DNA of 64,000 nucleotides, taken from positions 25,321,644 through 25,385,643 of the forward strand of contig NC_092806.1 of NCBI RefSeq assembly GCF_040954645.1, read 5' to 3'. Every line of letters begins with the position of its first letter. Positions within the stretch are counted from its first letter, which is position 1. The notes beneath the pieces were generated by a model. It was not told where the DNA came from and did not search any database. It was given only the letters and a program-made list of their open reading frames with translations. Made by a program: the position numbers and the translations under genes. Source of the stretch: Diabrotica undecimpunctata (taxonomy: Eukaryota; Arthropoda; Insecta; Coleoptera; Chrysomelidae). Below, one piece after another: positions 1 to 10,199 of the stretch.

Positions 1-169
1 GATTAATTATTAAGGTAAGTGTTAGCTATTTTGAATATTTATAAATTTTGTTTAATATATTATAATATATGTTACTTAACTGTCCAGTGTCCGTTTTATA
101 ATCTAAAGTATTTTTATTTTTGTTAATGTGATGCATCTTCAGAAATAATCTACTTTTGTAGTTATCAGT

Positions 170-354
170 TTATGCAAAAATACGAGATTTGTTATAGTCT
201 AGCATATGACCGGTGTTTTCATAGTGCTTAACTACTGCACAAGTATTTTTTCCCAAGCTGCAATCACTTTTCTGGTGTGTGATGCGTTGTTTTTGCCACT
301 GTGATGTTTGGCCAATGTACGTTTTTTGACATCCTAGACACCTTATTTCTCATT
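170..354 (-). pseudogene. Penelope-like element GIY-YIG endonuclease domain relic
   Basis: On the minus strand one open stretch reads a Cys-x2-Cys pair followed by YIGQT, then R-x2-H and a late H-Y-E-N-T-G-H block, ending at a stop at 170-172. This is the order of the GIY-YIG endonuclease that closes Penelope-like retroelement proteins, which nick target DNA for reverse transcription. Only about 60 residues survive. A stop lies just upstream of the domain near 354 and no RT is attached. It is a 5'-truncated relic. Family assignment is by motif recognition. Confidence 0.65.
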
Positions 355-504
355 TTCCCATGTAAATCTCCATAAGAAAATCTAAGGTTCACTCTGCTCG
401 TTTTTGACGCTTTTTGTGCTGGAGGCGCAACGGCATATCGGATCGTGACGTGTGAGGTATCGTTGGAAAGGGGAGGAGGTAACGAATACGTTGAAGCAAA
501 AAAA
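355..504. other. Unassigned spacer
   Basis: Slightly GC-richer sequence between the Penelope relic and the LINE. No open frame of note. Confidence 0.5.
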
Positions 505-1872
505 CAAAGATGTTCCTGAAAAACTGGAAGGAATCCGTAACCATTATCCTACACAAGAAAGGGGATAAAGCAGATATAAAAAACTACCGTCCTATAACAC
601 TTATCAATGTAATGTATAAACTCCTAACAAAAATTTTAACTAATAGATTGACGACAAAATTCGACGGATACCAGTCGAAATAACAAGCTGGTTTTAGAAA
701 GGGATTCAGCACAAGTGACCATTTACTAAGTATGAAAATACTTATAGAACGAGCAAATGAATACCACATTCCTCGATATATAGCGTTCATGGATTTCGAA
801 AAGGCTTTCGAGAGTGTCGAACATTGGGCAGTGAACAGTTCTTTTATTAACAGCAGAATTAACCACAGATATACGGAAATAATAGCCAATATATATAAGA
901 AAGCCTAAACAACAATTAAAGTATATAAAGAAACAAAATCAATACAAATAAATAAAGGCGTGAGACAGGGTGACATAATATCACCGAAACTTTTCAATCA
1001 AGCTGTAGAAGATATTTTTAAATGATTAGAATGGGAAGAAAAAGGTATAAAAATTTGTGGACAACGCTTGAACCATCTAAGGTACGCTGATGACATCGCA
1101 TTGGCAACCGATAAAAAAATAGAATTATTTGAAATGATGAAAGAACTGGACGTAGAATCTGGAAAGATAGGCCTTAATATGAATTACAGCAAGACCAAAA
1201 TCATAACAAATACAGATGAAGACATCACAATGAGGATCGGACAAGATGAAATAGAACAAATTCAGGATTATATATATCTGGGTCAAACTATAAAACTTAA
1301 CAAAGAAAACCAAACAGCAGAGATTAAAAACGAGTTAGACTGGCATGGGCTGCATTTGGCTAAAAGCTAAAAATTTGGCAAACTAAGCTACATTCTTAAA
1401 AACAAAAGATATTCACAGCATCTTAAGACCAAAGTGTACAATCTCCCTGTTCTCACTTATGGTTCCCAAGCGTGGACATTTACAAAAAAAAAACATGGAC
1501 AAAATCATAAAAACCCAAAGAGGAATGGAAAGATACATGTTGCACATTAGACTAATGGATAAAAAGAGAAACAAGTGGATAAGAGAGAAAACAAAAGTGA
1601 GAGATGTTAGACAAGAAGTTGCAAAATTGAAATGGAGATTTACCGGATACAATATAAGACAAAAAGAAGACCGATGGAACAAAATTCTTATAAGTTTGAG
1701 ACCGTGGGAATATAAACGAAGCAGAGGAAGGCCCCAAATGAGATGGGCAGATGATATCAAGAAGCACGTGGGCTCTAGATGGATGACTGTAGCGACAGAC
1801 AAAGAAGAATGGTAAAGGATTGGGGAGGCCTATGTCCAAAGATGGAAGAAGGCTAATTAGATAGATAGATTA
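505..1872 (+). mobile_element. RTE-type non-LTR retrotransposon, 5'-truncated RT to 3' end
   Basis: Translation in shifting frames gives successive reverse transcriptase blocks: LLHKKGDKADIKNYRPI at about 540-600, AGFRKGFSTSDHLL, the metal-binding FMDFEKAFES, RQGDIISPKLF, and the catalytic RYADDIALATD at about 1080. YLGQTIKL and a C-terminal RGRPQMRWADDIKK block end near 1850. A GATA-type short repeat follows (1857-1871), as expected for the 3' end of RTE elements. The endonuclease is missing, and stops and frameshifts at about 680, 907, 1022 and 1370 make it dead. Related copies lie at 37.9, 39.6 and 43.7 kb. Clade assignment is by resemblance. Confidence 0.8.
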
Positions 1873-2508
1873 AAATGAGATTATGATTATGGTCCAATAG
1901 CAACCGATAGCAATATTTTCCTGCATTTTAAAGACATTTGTATTTCTATACAGGTGAATGGATATAACTGCTATCCTACACTTTAGTCTAATTTTAAGAA
2001 CATTTCGATAGTTTTTGCTTGAAAAATTAAAACTTTTAAAGAGAGAAAGGGAAGGCTGATAATTACACTCTTCTTCGATTGTAATCTTAAGTTATAGATT
2101 ATGAGAATAAGTTTTTTAGAATTATGGTGAATTTGGCCAATTTTTGCTGTATTATTTCAAGTTCCAAAATTTTGAAAAGCTTTATTTATTGATAAGATAT
2201 TACATATTTTTTTATCTCAAGGAAAATATTATTTACTCAGACTTAGTCATGTGGATTCAATTGAATTACACAATCAAGTGTAAAAACTGTCCATTTCTAA
2301 GAGCTCTATTTATCAATTTGAAGAAATAACACTTACTTTTAAATAGTTAACGGAAACTAGATCCCCGCTTGTTTACTAATGTTCTTGTTATTGTCAGAGC
2401 GTCGATAAAATCTATAAAAGGAAAATAGTATCTTATAATAGCCGGTATCATCTACAACAACCGACTTGGTATGCACTGAATGGCCCGCAGCGAACATCCC
2501 TAAATAAT
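1873..2508. other. No gene seen
   Basis: AT-rich sequence with no coding signal or recognisable repeat. Confidence 0.5.
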
Positions 2509-2829
2509 TCACATTGCGTCTGAAAGTTCATCAGCAGACACAATGTTAAAAGCGACATCCTCCGAACCATCGGTACCGTCCGGTGTGGTACTACTTTTGC
2601 ATACGATATCAGCTCTGATTCGATAAACTTTAGAAGGTAACGGCGGCGGCAATCGGACGATATCCATATCCTCTGCATACGGATCGATGCATACCGATGC
2701 ACCGACACTCTCAATCGTAAAGACTGGACAAATACGTGAGCCCAAATAGAAATGGATTGTTTGATCTTCTTTTGTACGTTGTACAATCGAACTGTTACGT
2801 AATAATGGTCTACACTTATCTAATTTCAA
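2509..2829 (-). CDS. CpG-rich orphan reading frame, possibly a terminal exon
   Basis: A 106-codon frame is open on the minus strand and closes with TGA at its low-coordinate end. I do not recognise the product. It has no ATG: the frame begins just after an in-frame stop, and an AAATTAG that could act as a splice acceptor lies at its upstream edge, so it may be a last exon rather than a whole gene. The interval is clearly richer in GC and CpG than its surroundings, and codons such as GCG, CCG and CGA are common, unlike the decayed transposons nearby. The C-terminal half is acidic. It could be host, a DNA transposon ORF or a transferred sequence. Confidence 0.3.
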   Translation of the reverse strand: MKLDKCRPLLRNSSIVQRTKEDQTIHFYLGSRICPVFTIESVGASVCIDPYAEDMDIVRLPPPLPSKVYRIRADIVCKSSTTPDGTDGSEDVAFNIVSADELSDAM

Positions 2830-2832
2830 TTA

Positions 2833-3665
2833 GAAGTTTGTTCGTCTCTATTCTAATTTCGGTATATATAAATATTGTCATGTAATATTACGTAAAGAAT
2901 ATGGTAAGACACTATTGCGCAAACGTTAGCAAATTACAGCACTGAGTGCGCGAAACGAGTAAGTGCAGTAACTATGTAAACTGTAAACTGACTGTTCTGA
3001 CGACTTACCACATGAACTACATACTATCAATTTTCTACGCAATATTTTTAATAAAAAAAAACAAATATAGCTTTCTGTGAGAGGGGTAGAACTAAGGACT
3101 TTTGTGTTATAAAACCAGAGCTTCTTAAAGACATTACCTCCACAACAACTATTGGCACATCTTTTCTGTACACTGTATAGTCATGTTATATCAAATTTGA
3201 TGTAATATTTAAATATAAATGAATGTGAATTGAGAAGCCTGATGAATTGTAAAACACCCACAATTTCCTACTTGGACAAACCAGTAATTACCAAGTAATC
3301 TTTTATTTTCCAATATATAATTTATATAATTTTTACAGAGTGTTTCTACAAGCCTTCTTCGTTGTTTCTGACATGTTTCGGCCTTTATTGGTCCTCATTA
3401 GAGATAATGGTAGAAACGAAAGTAGATTCATGGGAGAGGAAAGCTGAACTGCTGACCAAAGTTTCCTCTTTACAGAGTGACTTAAAACAGAAAATTTATT
3501 TATTATAGAACCCTAAATAATAAAATGGTGGGCAAGGAAGCCATAAACTGGTTCTAAATCATATATAAAAGAAAAATAAAATACCAAAAACTGGGAAAAT
3601 AATCTTATTCTACCAATTTATAAGCAAGGGGACGCAATATCACCTTAATGTAATATAATCATTAA
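2833..3665. other. No gene seen; holds one hammerhead-like motif
   Basis: AT-rich, without coding signal. The only structured item is the motif at 3375-3401. Confidence 0.5.
3375..3401 (-). ncRNA. Degenerate hammerhead-like core
   Basis: The minus strand reads CTAATGA, then GGACC, a six-base loop, GGCC and GAAAC. This has the layout of a hammerhead ribozyme core (CUGANGA, stem II, GAAA), a motif known from Penelope-like elements. The G of CUGA is A here, which would abolish cleavage. Stems I and III were not established. Confidence 0.25.
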
Positions 3666-3666
3666 C

Positions 3667-4700
3667 TAGTTTATATTTGTTTACTGCCTCCCGTAAAACT
3701 TTCCACCTATTTCTATCTTGAGCTTTTTGCATCCAATTTTTGGTGATTCACTTTATATCATCCGCCCAACTAGTCGGTGGTCGTCCTCTGTTTCGATATG
3801 CCTCTTGTCTTGGTCGGCATTCCAGAATCTTTCTGGTCCATCCATTATCCGTCAATCTAGCAACCAGTCCGCCCTAAGACAGTTTAGCCATGGCTATTTT
3901 TTCAACTGCATCCATAAATCCTGTTCTCATTCTTATTTCTAGGTTTGGTACTTTATCTCTAATGGCGATACCTAACATTGATCTTTCGTTGTGAATTTCT
4001 TATTTTATGTATTGTCCCTTTTGTCAGAGTTAGTGTTTTTTCACCATATGTAAGGACCGGTTAAAAACCTTTCTTTTTAAACAAACTGGGGGATTATTCT
4101 TGAAAATGTTGATTGCTCTCCTCTGTCTTCTAATGTTGATCAATATTTTTGTTCTAACCAACCAACCAATGGTTTCTCCCAACAGTGATTTTATTAATTA
4201 CTATAACATCGTGGACAATATTTTTTCTCTTTGCGATTATGAAACCAATTTCGTTTTTCGTTAGGCTATTTGGACTAGCCCTCGTACACTTAAGTTGTTG
4301 TTTCTTTTTAAAAACTGCGTTTATGACATAGAGCCTATGAAAATGACACAAAAAATTTAGTACCATACCTCCTTATATCGTTTCACTCACCGTATCCAAA
4401 TGAGCTCATAGCTACTTTTGCGTTATCTTCTTTAAATCCAAGTTTAGCGTTTAAATCGCCCTTAAGGTTAGGTTTTATCTTTTTCTGCAGCTCTATTCAT
4501 ATCTTCATCAAAGTTTTAGATTTCTTAAATGGCTATGACTCGTCGTGGGTACATATACTTGGATAATTTCAATATAACGACTTTCTTTCAGTTTTAATAT
4601 GAAGTACACAACTCTTGAGCTTACACTCTCTATTTTTATAATTCTATTCCGTTGTTTTTTGTGCACTGTCAACTGTCTTATTATTTTCTTCAATTGAATG
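3667..4700 (-). mobile_element. RTE-type LINE, internally deleted: endonuclease joined to C-terminus
   Basis: Reading the minus strand, 4700 to 4130 encodes the end of an AP-like endonuclease: a VQVYAPTTSHS-like block, FKKK near 4310, TKNEI near 4250, and a final GRNHWLV where intact copies have SDHR. From 4063 to 3667 the same strand gives the extreme C-terminus, with RNRGRPPTSWADDIK and the DRNRWKVLREA tail. The whole RT domain that should separate them is absent, so this copy arose by internal deletion. Several stops interrupt both parts. Confidence 0.65.
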
Positions 4701-4845
4701 CAGCAGATACCCTGATTTTAAAACTAATTGGTTTTGTTGTTAAACGACAAATTGACATTAACGGTTTAGACAAAGATCCTACTTCAGTGATACAAAAAAA
4801 ACTATAATGACTCAATAAAAAACTGACATCAACTTACTAAAAAAA

Positions 4846-5048
4846 GTTGCTTGTTTGTTTTCCTATTGTTTGACTAAAATTCATAATTTGGATGTTCCTC
4901 TCAGGCCTATTGTGAGTTCTTTAAAATCCACTACCTACAACATTTCTAAATTTCTTGCTGATACATTAAATGATGCCTTTGAATATCACAATATTTATAA
5001 TGCTAAGGACACATTTACCTTTGTCAATGCTGTTAGGGGAATGCAGTT
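4846..5048 (+). pseudogene. Penelope-like reverse transcriptase, upstream part
   Basis: The plus strand reads LTKIHNLDVPLRPIVSS followed by TYNISKFLADTL and DTFTFVNAVRG. This is the conserved fingers/palm region of Penelope-type RTs (LPKIHKP..PLRPIVSS). The frame runs directly into a LINE at 5049 and resumes at 6315 once that insertion is taken out. Telomerase-like RTs of this class work with a C-terminal GIY-YIG nuclease, which is not present here. Confidence 0.7.
5036..5048 (+). repeat. Left target-site duplication of the LINE at 5049-6314
   Basis: GGGGAATGCAGTT here matches GGGGAATGGAGTT at 6315-6327 in 12 of 13 positions. The two copies directly bracket the LINE and sit inside the split Penelope RT frame. 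Confidence 0.8.
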
Positions 5049-6314
5049 CATTCATCATCAGTGGCTCCACAACCCATCTTGGCCTGCTCAAGGATAAGTC
5101 CCCATTCTCTCCTATTCTTCGCCTTGGCTTTCGAGTTTCGTACTCTCAACATTCTCAAGTCTTCCTCCACCTGATCCTTAAATCGTGCTCTGGGCCTGCC
5201 TCTCCTTTTCACTCCATTTATTGTTTGGTTATAAACATATTTTGGCGGCTCCATATCATTCAATCTCTCTATGTGACCTAACCACCGCAGCCGGTTTATT
5301 TTGATGGACCTAATAATATCAGGTCTGTCATAAAGGCGGTAAAGTTCGAAATTATAGCGTCTACGCCATAATCCGCCCTCCTGTACTCCTCCATAGATAT
5401 GCCGGAGGATTTTACGTTCAAAGCATCTTAAACGTTCTTCATCGCTCTTTGTCATCGTCCATGTTTCCGACGCGTTGGTGAGGATGGTCTTGATAAGAGT
5501 TCTGTATATCACTAGTTTCGTTCTTTTTGTAACTAGGCTTGTTGTTAAAAATTTTTTTATTCCTTAATAGGCTCTTTTTGCCAGATATATCCGTCTGTTA
5601 ATTTCTGCACTTACTGCATTATTCTGATTCATTTGTGGGCCTAGGTATATAAACTCTCTTACTCCTTCGAAAGTATATGTTCCGATCATTAGATCTTCAG
5701 GTTGTGCTGCTTGTATATAATTTCATACTTTCATATACTTCGTCTTACTAGTGTTAACTTCTAGTCCCATTCTTTTTGTTGCTGCTTCAAGGGCCTTGAA
5801 TGATTCGACCACGTCCGCTTTTCTTCTTGCAATAATGTCGATGTCATCGGCGTACGCTAGTAATTGTACGCTGCAATTAATAATAGTTCCTCTGGTTGTT
5901 ATTTCAGATTCTCTTATCGCTTTCTCTAGTGCAATATTGAATAGAAGGCATGATAGGCTGTCTCCTTGTCTAAGTCCTATCTGAGACTGGAACGTTCTGG
6001 AAACTCCGTTCTGCACTTTAACTTTACACTCGACTCTTGAGAGGGTCGCTTTCAGCAATTTTACTAAGTGTACTGGTATGCTCAATTCTATCATGGCCTT
6101 GTACAGTGCGTTTCTTTCAACACTATCATAGGCACATCTAAAATCAACAAACAGTTGATGAGTATCAATGCCATACTCATATGTTTTTTCCAGAGCTTGC
6201 CTTAGAAGGAATATTTGATCGATCGTTGATCTTTCTTTACGAAACCCACACTGATATTTACCTATTATGTCTTCACAATATCCCGATAGTCAGTCGTAAA
6301 GAATATATGCCAAT
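5049..6314 (-). mobile_element. Non-LTR retrotransposon (LINE-B), 5'-truncated, inserted into Penelope RT
   Basis: Minus-strand frames give an RT from mid-palm to its end: CGFRKERSTIDQIF near 6230, DTHQLFVDFRCAYD near 6150, GLRQGDSLSCLLFN, catalytic LLAYADDIDIIARR near 5830, TFEGVREFIYLG, then ASETWTMTKSDEERLRCFE, RRRYNFELYRLY and RRGRPRARF. It ends in ATG-type trinucleotides at 5049-5057, the 3' tail. Only a few stops interrupt about 400 codons (one at about 6290, another near 5730), so it is relatively young. Close relatives sit at 15.96-17.19, 59.97 and 63.07 kb. The family resembles proteins annotated as F52C9.6-like; I did not assign a clade. Confidence 0.85.
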
Positions 6315-6383
6315 GGGGAATGGAGTTACCAAATGATTATGTTTTGATTTCTCTAGATCTGGTGTCGTTATTTACAAACATTG
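6315..6383 (+). pseudogene. Penelope-like reverse transcriptase, downstream part
   Basis: Directly after the second copy of the target duplication the plus strand reads LPNDYVLISLDLVSLFTNI, the first catalytic-Asp motif of Penelope RTs. It continues the frame that stopped at 5048. Similarity fades after about 6383, so the element was truncated as well as split. Confidence 0.7.
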
Positions 6384-7390
6384 TATATAAATATGGTCAC
6401 GGACTTTATAGAATCAAATTGGAACCTTATAAAAGACTACACGACATTATCCAAAGGCAATTTTTAGCAAATTATTAGGTTTATTTTTAACAACACGTGT
6501 CAGTGGAACAATTTCCACTGACACGTTTGAACGAGTACCACAAGACTTTAGCACTAGGATGCATACTGTCAAGAAGTAGATGGGCTCATTTTGAACACTT
6601 GTTATAAGAACTGGTTCTTAAATATTTATTAAATAACTGCATTTTGGTATTTGTTTAATTTATTTATCAAAATGAGCTTCAATTTAAACAAAATTAGTAT
6701 GATTGAATATGTATTTTTAATACGTTTCAAACGAGATATCACTTACGTCACCTGTTGTGACTAGTTGAGAAGCCTACGTCTGTTTATTCTCTCCCAAATT
6801 TCAATAGTATAAGTATAACCGTTAAAAAGATACGACGGGGGAGGAGTCTTTTGGCTAGCATTATATAATATCATTTTGGTCTACACCCTTTTTTACTTTT
6901 TAACGTGCCATATCAGAGTTATCTGACGTTGGCGATCCCCATTGAGCCATTGCAAAGGCTTCTCAATCTTCTGCTAAATTGAATAATTGTCCTGCATTTG
7001 ATATCTCAGTCCATTCACGAATGTTTTTAACACACTAAATCCCTAGCAGATGATTTTAAATTATTCTAGTCAATAATAGACAAAGGGAGAGCTAGTTTTC
7101 AAGATTACAGAAAATTGTTTAATGCATTTCCTTTGAGTGCAATTATACTATAGTTAAGTACAGATATTGTGTTATTTTCCAGTGCTAATTATTGTAAGAT
7201 TATTCGTAGGTATTGTAGATCTTTGTTTATAAATGTCGTAATAAAATTTATTATTTTAATATTAACAAACGTAACAATGTAAAAATAAAAGAATTTTCAG
7301 CTAGTTCCTTACGCACTGAATATTAAGTTCGGATTGGTATGGACGTCAGGTGGAGTCCGCTCCTGTGACTCATACTAAGCGGTCATTGAT
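6384..7390. other. No gene seen; contains a perfect hairpin
   Basis: AT-rich, uncharacterised. A 14-bp perfect inverted repeat with a 4-base loop lies at 6495-6526. AATAAA occurs near 7240. Confidence 0.45.
6495..6526. repeat. Perfect 14-bp inverted repeat
   Basis: ACGTGTCAGTGGAA and its exact complement are separated by CAAT. The function is unknown and no element end could be tied to it. Confidence 0.7.
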
Positions 7391-7859
7391 TTCAAGTACC
7401 ATAAAGCACCCCATTGAATTCGTCCAACATACGCGTACCTAAAAGTCCGTGCATGTGTGAGTGCGCGCGGGAAACAGTCTCTCTTCGATTGCTGGTCGTA
7501 GAAGAGACCATCTGGTCAGTGGCCGGCGCATACAATGTAGAGTACCATCTTAGATGGACGACTGGAAGCGGTCTGTGATCGACTGAAGGCAAGCAGGACT
7601 GGTTTACAGAATTTTCTTAAATAATAGATTAAATACAATACGTACAATTGTATCTGTACGTTATATTATATAAAAAAAAATATTATAATGATAAGAGTAT
7701 AATTTATATAATCGATTTTATAGCAGCGCTGAAGTATGAAAATGAAAATGATGTTTTTTAAACATCTATTAAGATGAATATCAAAATCTGATCAGCATTG
7801 ATCAATAGGTAATTCTAAGTCTAACTAAAATTTCTTCTAAGAATTTATTTTTCCCTAGA
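7391..7859. other. GC-richer unassigned block
   Basis: From 7340 to 7600 the composition is richer in CpG than the surroundings, and a 66-codon minus-strand frame without recognisable similarity spans 7392-7592. It could be a promoter, an untranslated exon or part of an unknown repeat. The rest is plain AT-rich sequence. Confidence 0.3.
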
Positions 7860-7860
7860 A

Positions 7861-8560
7861 AAGGCACAAGAGAGCAGATCTTTAATCTCAGACCACTTAG
7901 TTTAGTTTTGTGGTTTTTTAACGGACCCAAACAAGGATGCTGACTGTCTCCAACTTTGTTTAAGATCTACTTGAAGCAAGCGCTCAAAACGTGAGAAAGA
8001 AAATGTATTTGTATGGGAATCTCTGTAAAGGACACCAGATTGTACACGCTATACTTTTCAGATGACCAAATAATCTTAGCTCACAATAACGAAGATCTAG
8101 AAAATATGACATGCACACTTATTCAGGAATATCATAAATGGGGCAATTGAACAGCATACTATAATAGCAAACATAGAATCTTTAGTAGGATTGTTAAACG
8201 CATTGTTACATATATAGAAGCAAAATATGGCATCTGAAGGAGAAAGCTATAAAGATTTTGGAAGCAACAAAAATGATTATTGCAAAAGAGCGGCCGGTCA
8301 ATCAAGATCAGACAGAGTTCATGGGCGTAAAACATAGAACAACAGAGGAAAACAGAATCAACCAACTAAGATGGTACTGGTACAAAAAATGGATGACAGC
8401 AGAATCCGAAAAAAAGTATTAAAATGGACACCGCAGGGAAGACGAAATAGGAGCAGACCGAGAATAAGTTGGAGAGAAGGGGTCGACGAGGATATAAAAA
8501 CGAGAGAAATAGAAGAGTATCTTCTAAATGATTGAGACCAATGGAAACTGGAAATAAAAA
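7861..8560 (+). mobile_element. LINE fragment, RT palm to C-terminus
   Basis: Plus-strand frames give GPKQGC-LSPTLFKIYL near 7925, then DTRLYTLYFSDDQIILAH near 8045 (catalytic F-x-D-D), NEDLENMTCTLIQEY, a KAIKILEAT block and finally KKVLKWTPQGRRNRSRPR and SWREGVDEDIK near 8480. The gene is heavily degraded, with multiple frameshifts and stops. It belongs to yet another LINE family, different from its neighbours. Confidence 0.65.
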
Positions 8561-8599
8561 TATACATTAACCCGCCGTTATACATGTCTTGCATTTTTA

Positions 8600-9060
8600 C
8601 GTAGTTGCCTTGTCATCGAATGCGATAGTCTGTGGACTAGTACGCATTTCGATGCGCATCGCCCCGCCTCGAATTTTCCCATTGGCTCTTGACCTGGAAA
8701 TCCCTATTTGTCGCTCGAACAGCGCATATAAATATTGGCGATTTTCAGGTCAGCCAAGTCAGTCCCTCACGGGCTCTCCGAGAGCTTAGTGCTCTCGGGG
8801 CTCTGCTTCCTGCATTTATTTTTCATACTCTGTGGCTGAGAATTGTTTCAACTTAACGTGGTGTTTTTATTTCGACGAAGAAATTGTCATGTAAGAAATA
8901 TCTTGCCTTTTTCAAGGCAAGACACAGAAGATAAATATTTTCCAAGTCCATAACCCGAAAATGGACTTAAATAGAGGAGCTCTCGACAGTATATTCAAAG
9001 CCCTCTACAGAGCACCCGGGGATATCAGAAGGTGGTTAGACCCTTAATTGTTCCCCCGAG
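8600..9060 (+). promoter_or_regulatory. LTR-like block with TATA box, initiator and hairpins
   Basis: A GC-richer segment contains TATAAATA at about 8729 and an arthropod-type initiator TCAGTC near 8759, about 30 bases downstream. The hairpin CCGAGAGC/GCTCTCGG (8778-8798) follows, then TCTTGCCTT/AAGGCAAGA (8901-8922). This arrangement suits a solitary LTR or a retroelement leader. No TG...CA ends, target duplication or primer-binding site were confirmed, and no gag or pol lies nearby. Confidence 0.35.
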
Positions 9061-9065
9061 GTGAC

Positions 9066-9734
9066 AGCCTCACCTACATCAATTCCACTTATTTTGAAAA
9101 GGAATGAATGTCAGCACGTATAAAATTACAATGGTGTATACTTACATATTACAAAAAGTCTTATAAACTAAAATATTGTTATTATTTAACAAAACAAAGT
9201 GATAAAATATAGTAAATCAAAAGCTTATAAATAACGAATAAATAAATAAAATATAAATAGATAATAAACGAATACACATTCTTCCTCCGCTATTTCCCAA
9301 CAGGAATTACATAAAAAAAAATTTTATGTTCTTTTGGTTTTTTGAGTTCTTCATTTTGGGTAAGAGGCACATTTATTAAATTCTCGTTTTATTATTTGAG
9401 GCTCTGCTTAATATCGAATTCCTAAATGGTCCCTTGGTTCTTGTCGCGGATGCATTTAATAAATCTGTAAAATCTTTATCCAAATTAATAAATATCTTAA
9501 ACTCACCCAAATATTAAACAAAAGCATAAAAGTTTCTTTAAAATTACAAAAATGTGATCTTACGCGCAATGAAGAGTACCCTTGCCTAATGAGGGCTGTT
9601 ATTACGATCAAGTACCGCAGCATACGATGCTAAACGCATTTCTTGATGGTCAAGGTTAATTAACTAAGACAATGTCATTGTTTATAAATAAATGTGGTGA
9701 GGGGTTTGCTCATAGCGCGTTTAATGGCGGGTTA
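9066..9734. other. No gene seen
   Basis: AT-rich sequence with no recognisable coding or repeat structure. Confidence 0.5.
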
Positions 9735-10065
9735 AAGAGATTGGGGGATTCGAAGTAGTAAATAGTTTCATATACCTTGGTTTGCTCACAACAAACGAAG
9801 GATGATTCGACGGATGATACAGAGGGCTTAGTATCACAAGAACAGCTATGGTAAAACCGGTAACAATTTGAAAAAATTTTACCCTAACCTTGCACTCAAA
9901 ATTAAGGCTGATAAAATCACTATTTTTTCCCATAGCCACATATGCATCCTAAACTTTGGCCTAAAAAAATAAGGCAAAAATAAAATAGAGGCTTGAGATG
10001 AGGGTATTCCGCTGAATGTTAAGAATATCCTGAGTTAAACATTGATCAAATATATTAATACTAGT
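9735..10065 (+). mobile_element. LINE fragment, post-RT region (LINE-C type)
   Basis: The plus strand reads VNSFIYLGLLTTNEG, then SITRTAMVKP, LTLHSKLRLIKS and FPIATYAS, and a decayed KIEAxxMRVFRRMLRIS-like stretch. This is the thumb-to-C-terminal region shared with the better copy at 52.23 kb. Stops are frequent, and both ends are lost. Confidence 0.6.
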
Positions 10066-10199
10066 ACAACTCAAAGTAAAAGATAGATTGCTTTTTTAAC
10101 AAAATTACATTTTTGTGCCATCTAGTAGAAAATATTATAACGCATACACTAAAAAAGTCCATAAATCCAAGATTAAATTGTTTGCCTTGTAATATCTTA

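Noticed and set aside
1413..1839. Hydrophobic minus-strand frames suggesting membrane proteins
   Set aside because: They are antisense shadows of the RTE C-terminal coding sequence on the plus strand.
2448..2786. Second minus-strand frame overlapping the orphan CpG-rich frame
   Set aside because: It lacks the clean codon pattern of the overlapping frame and is rich in unlikely Arg/Trp/Cys runs, so I treat it as the shadow.
3718..3942. Plus-strand 74-codon frame
   Set aside because: Antisense of the RTE C-terminus read on the minus strand (GRPPTSWADDIK).
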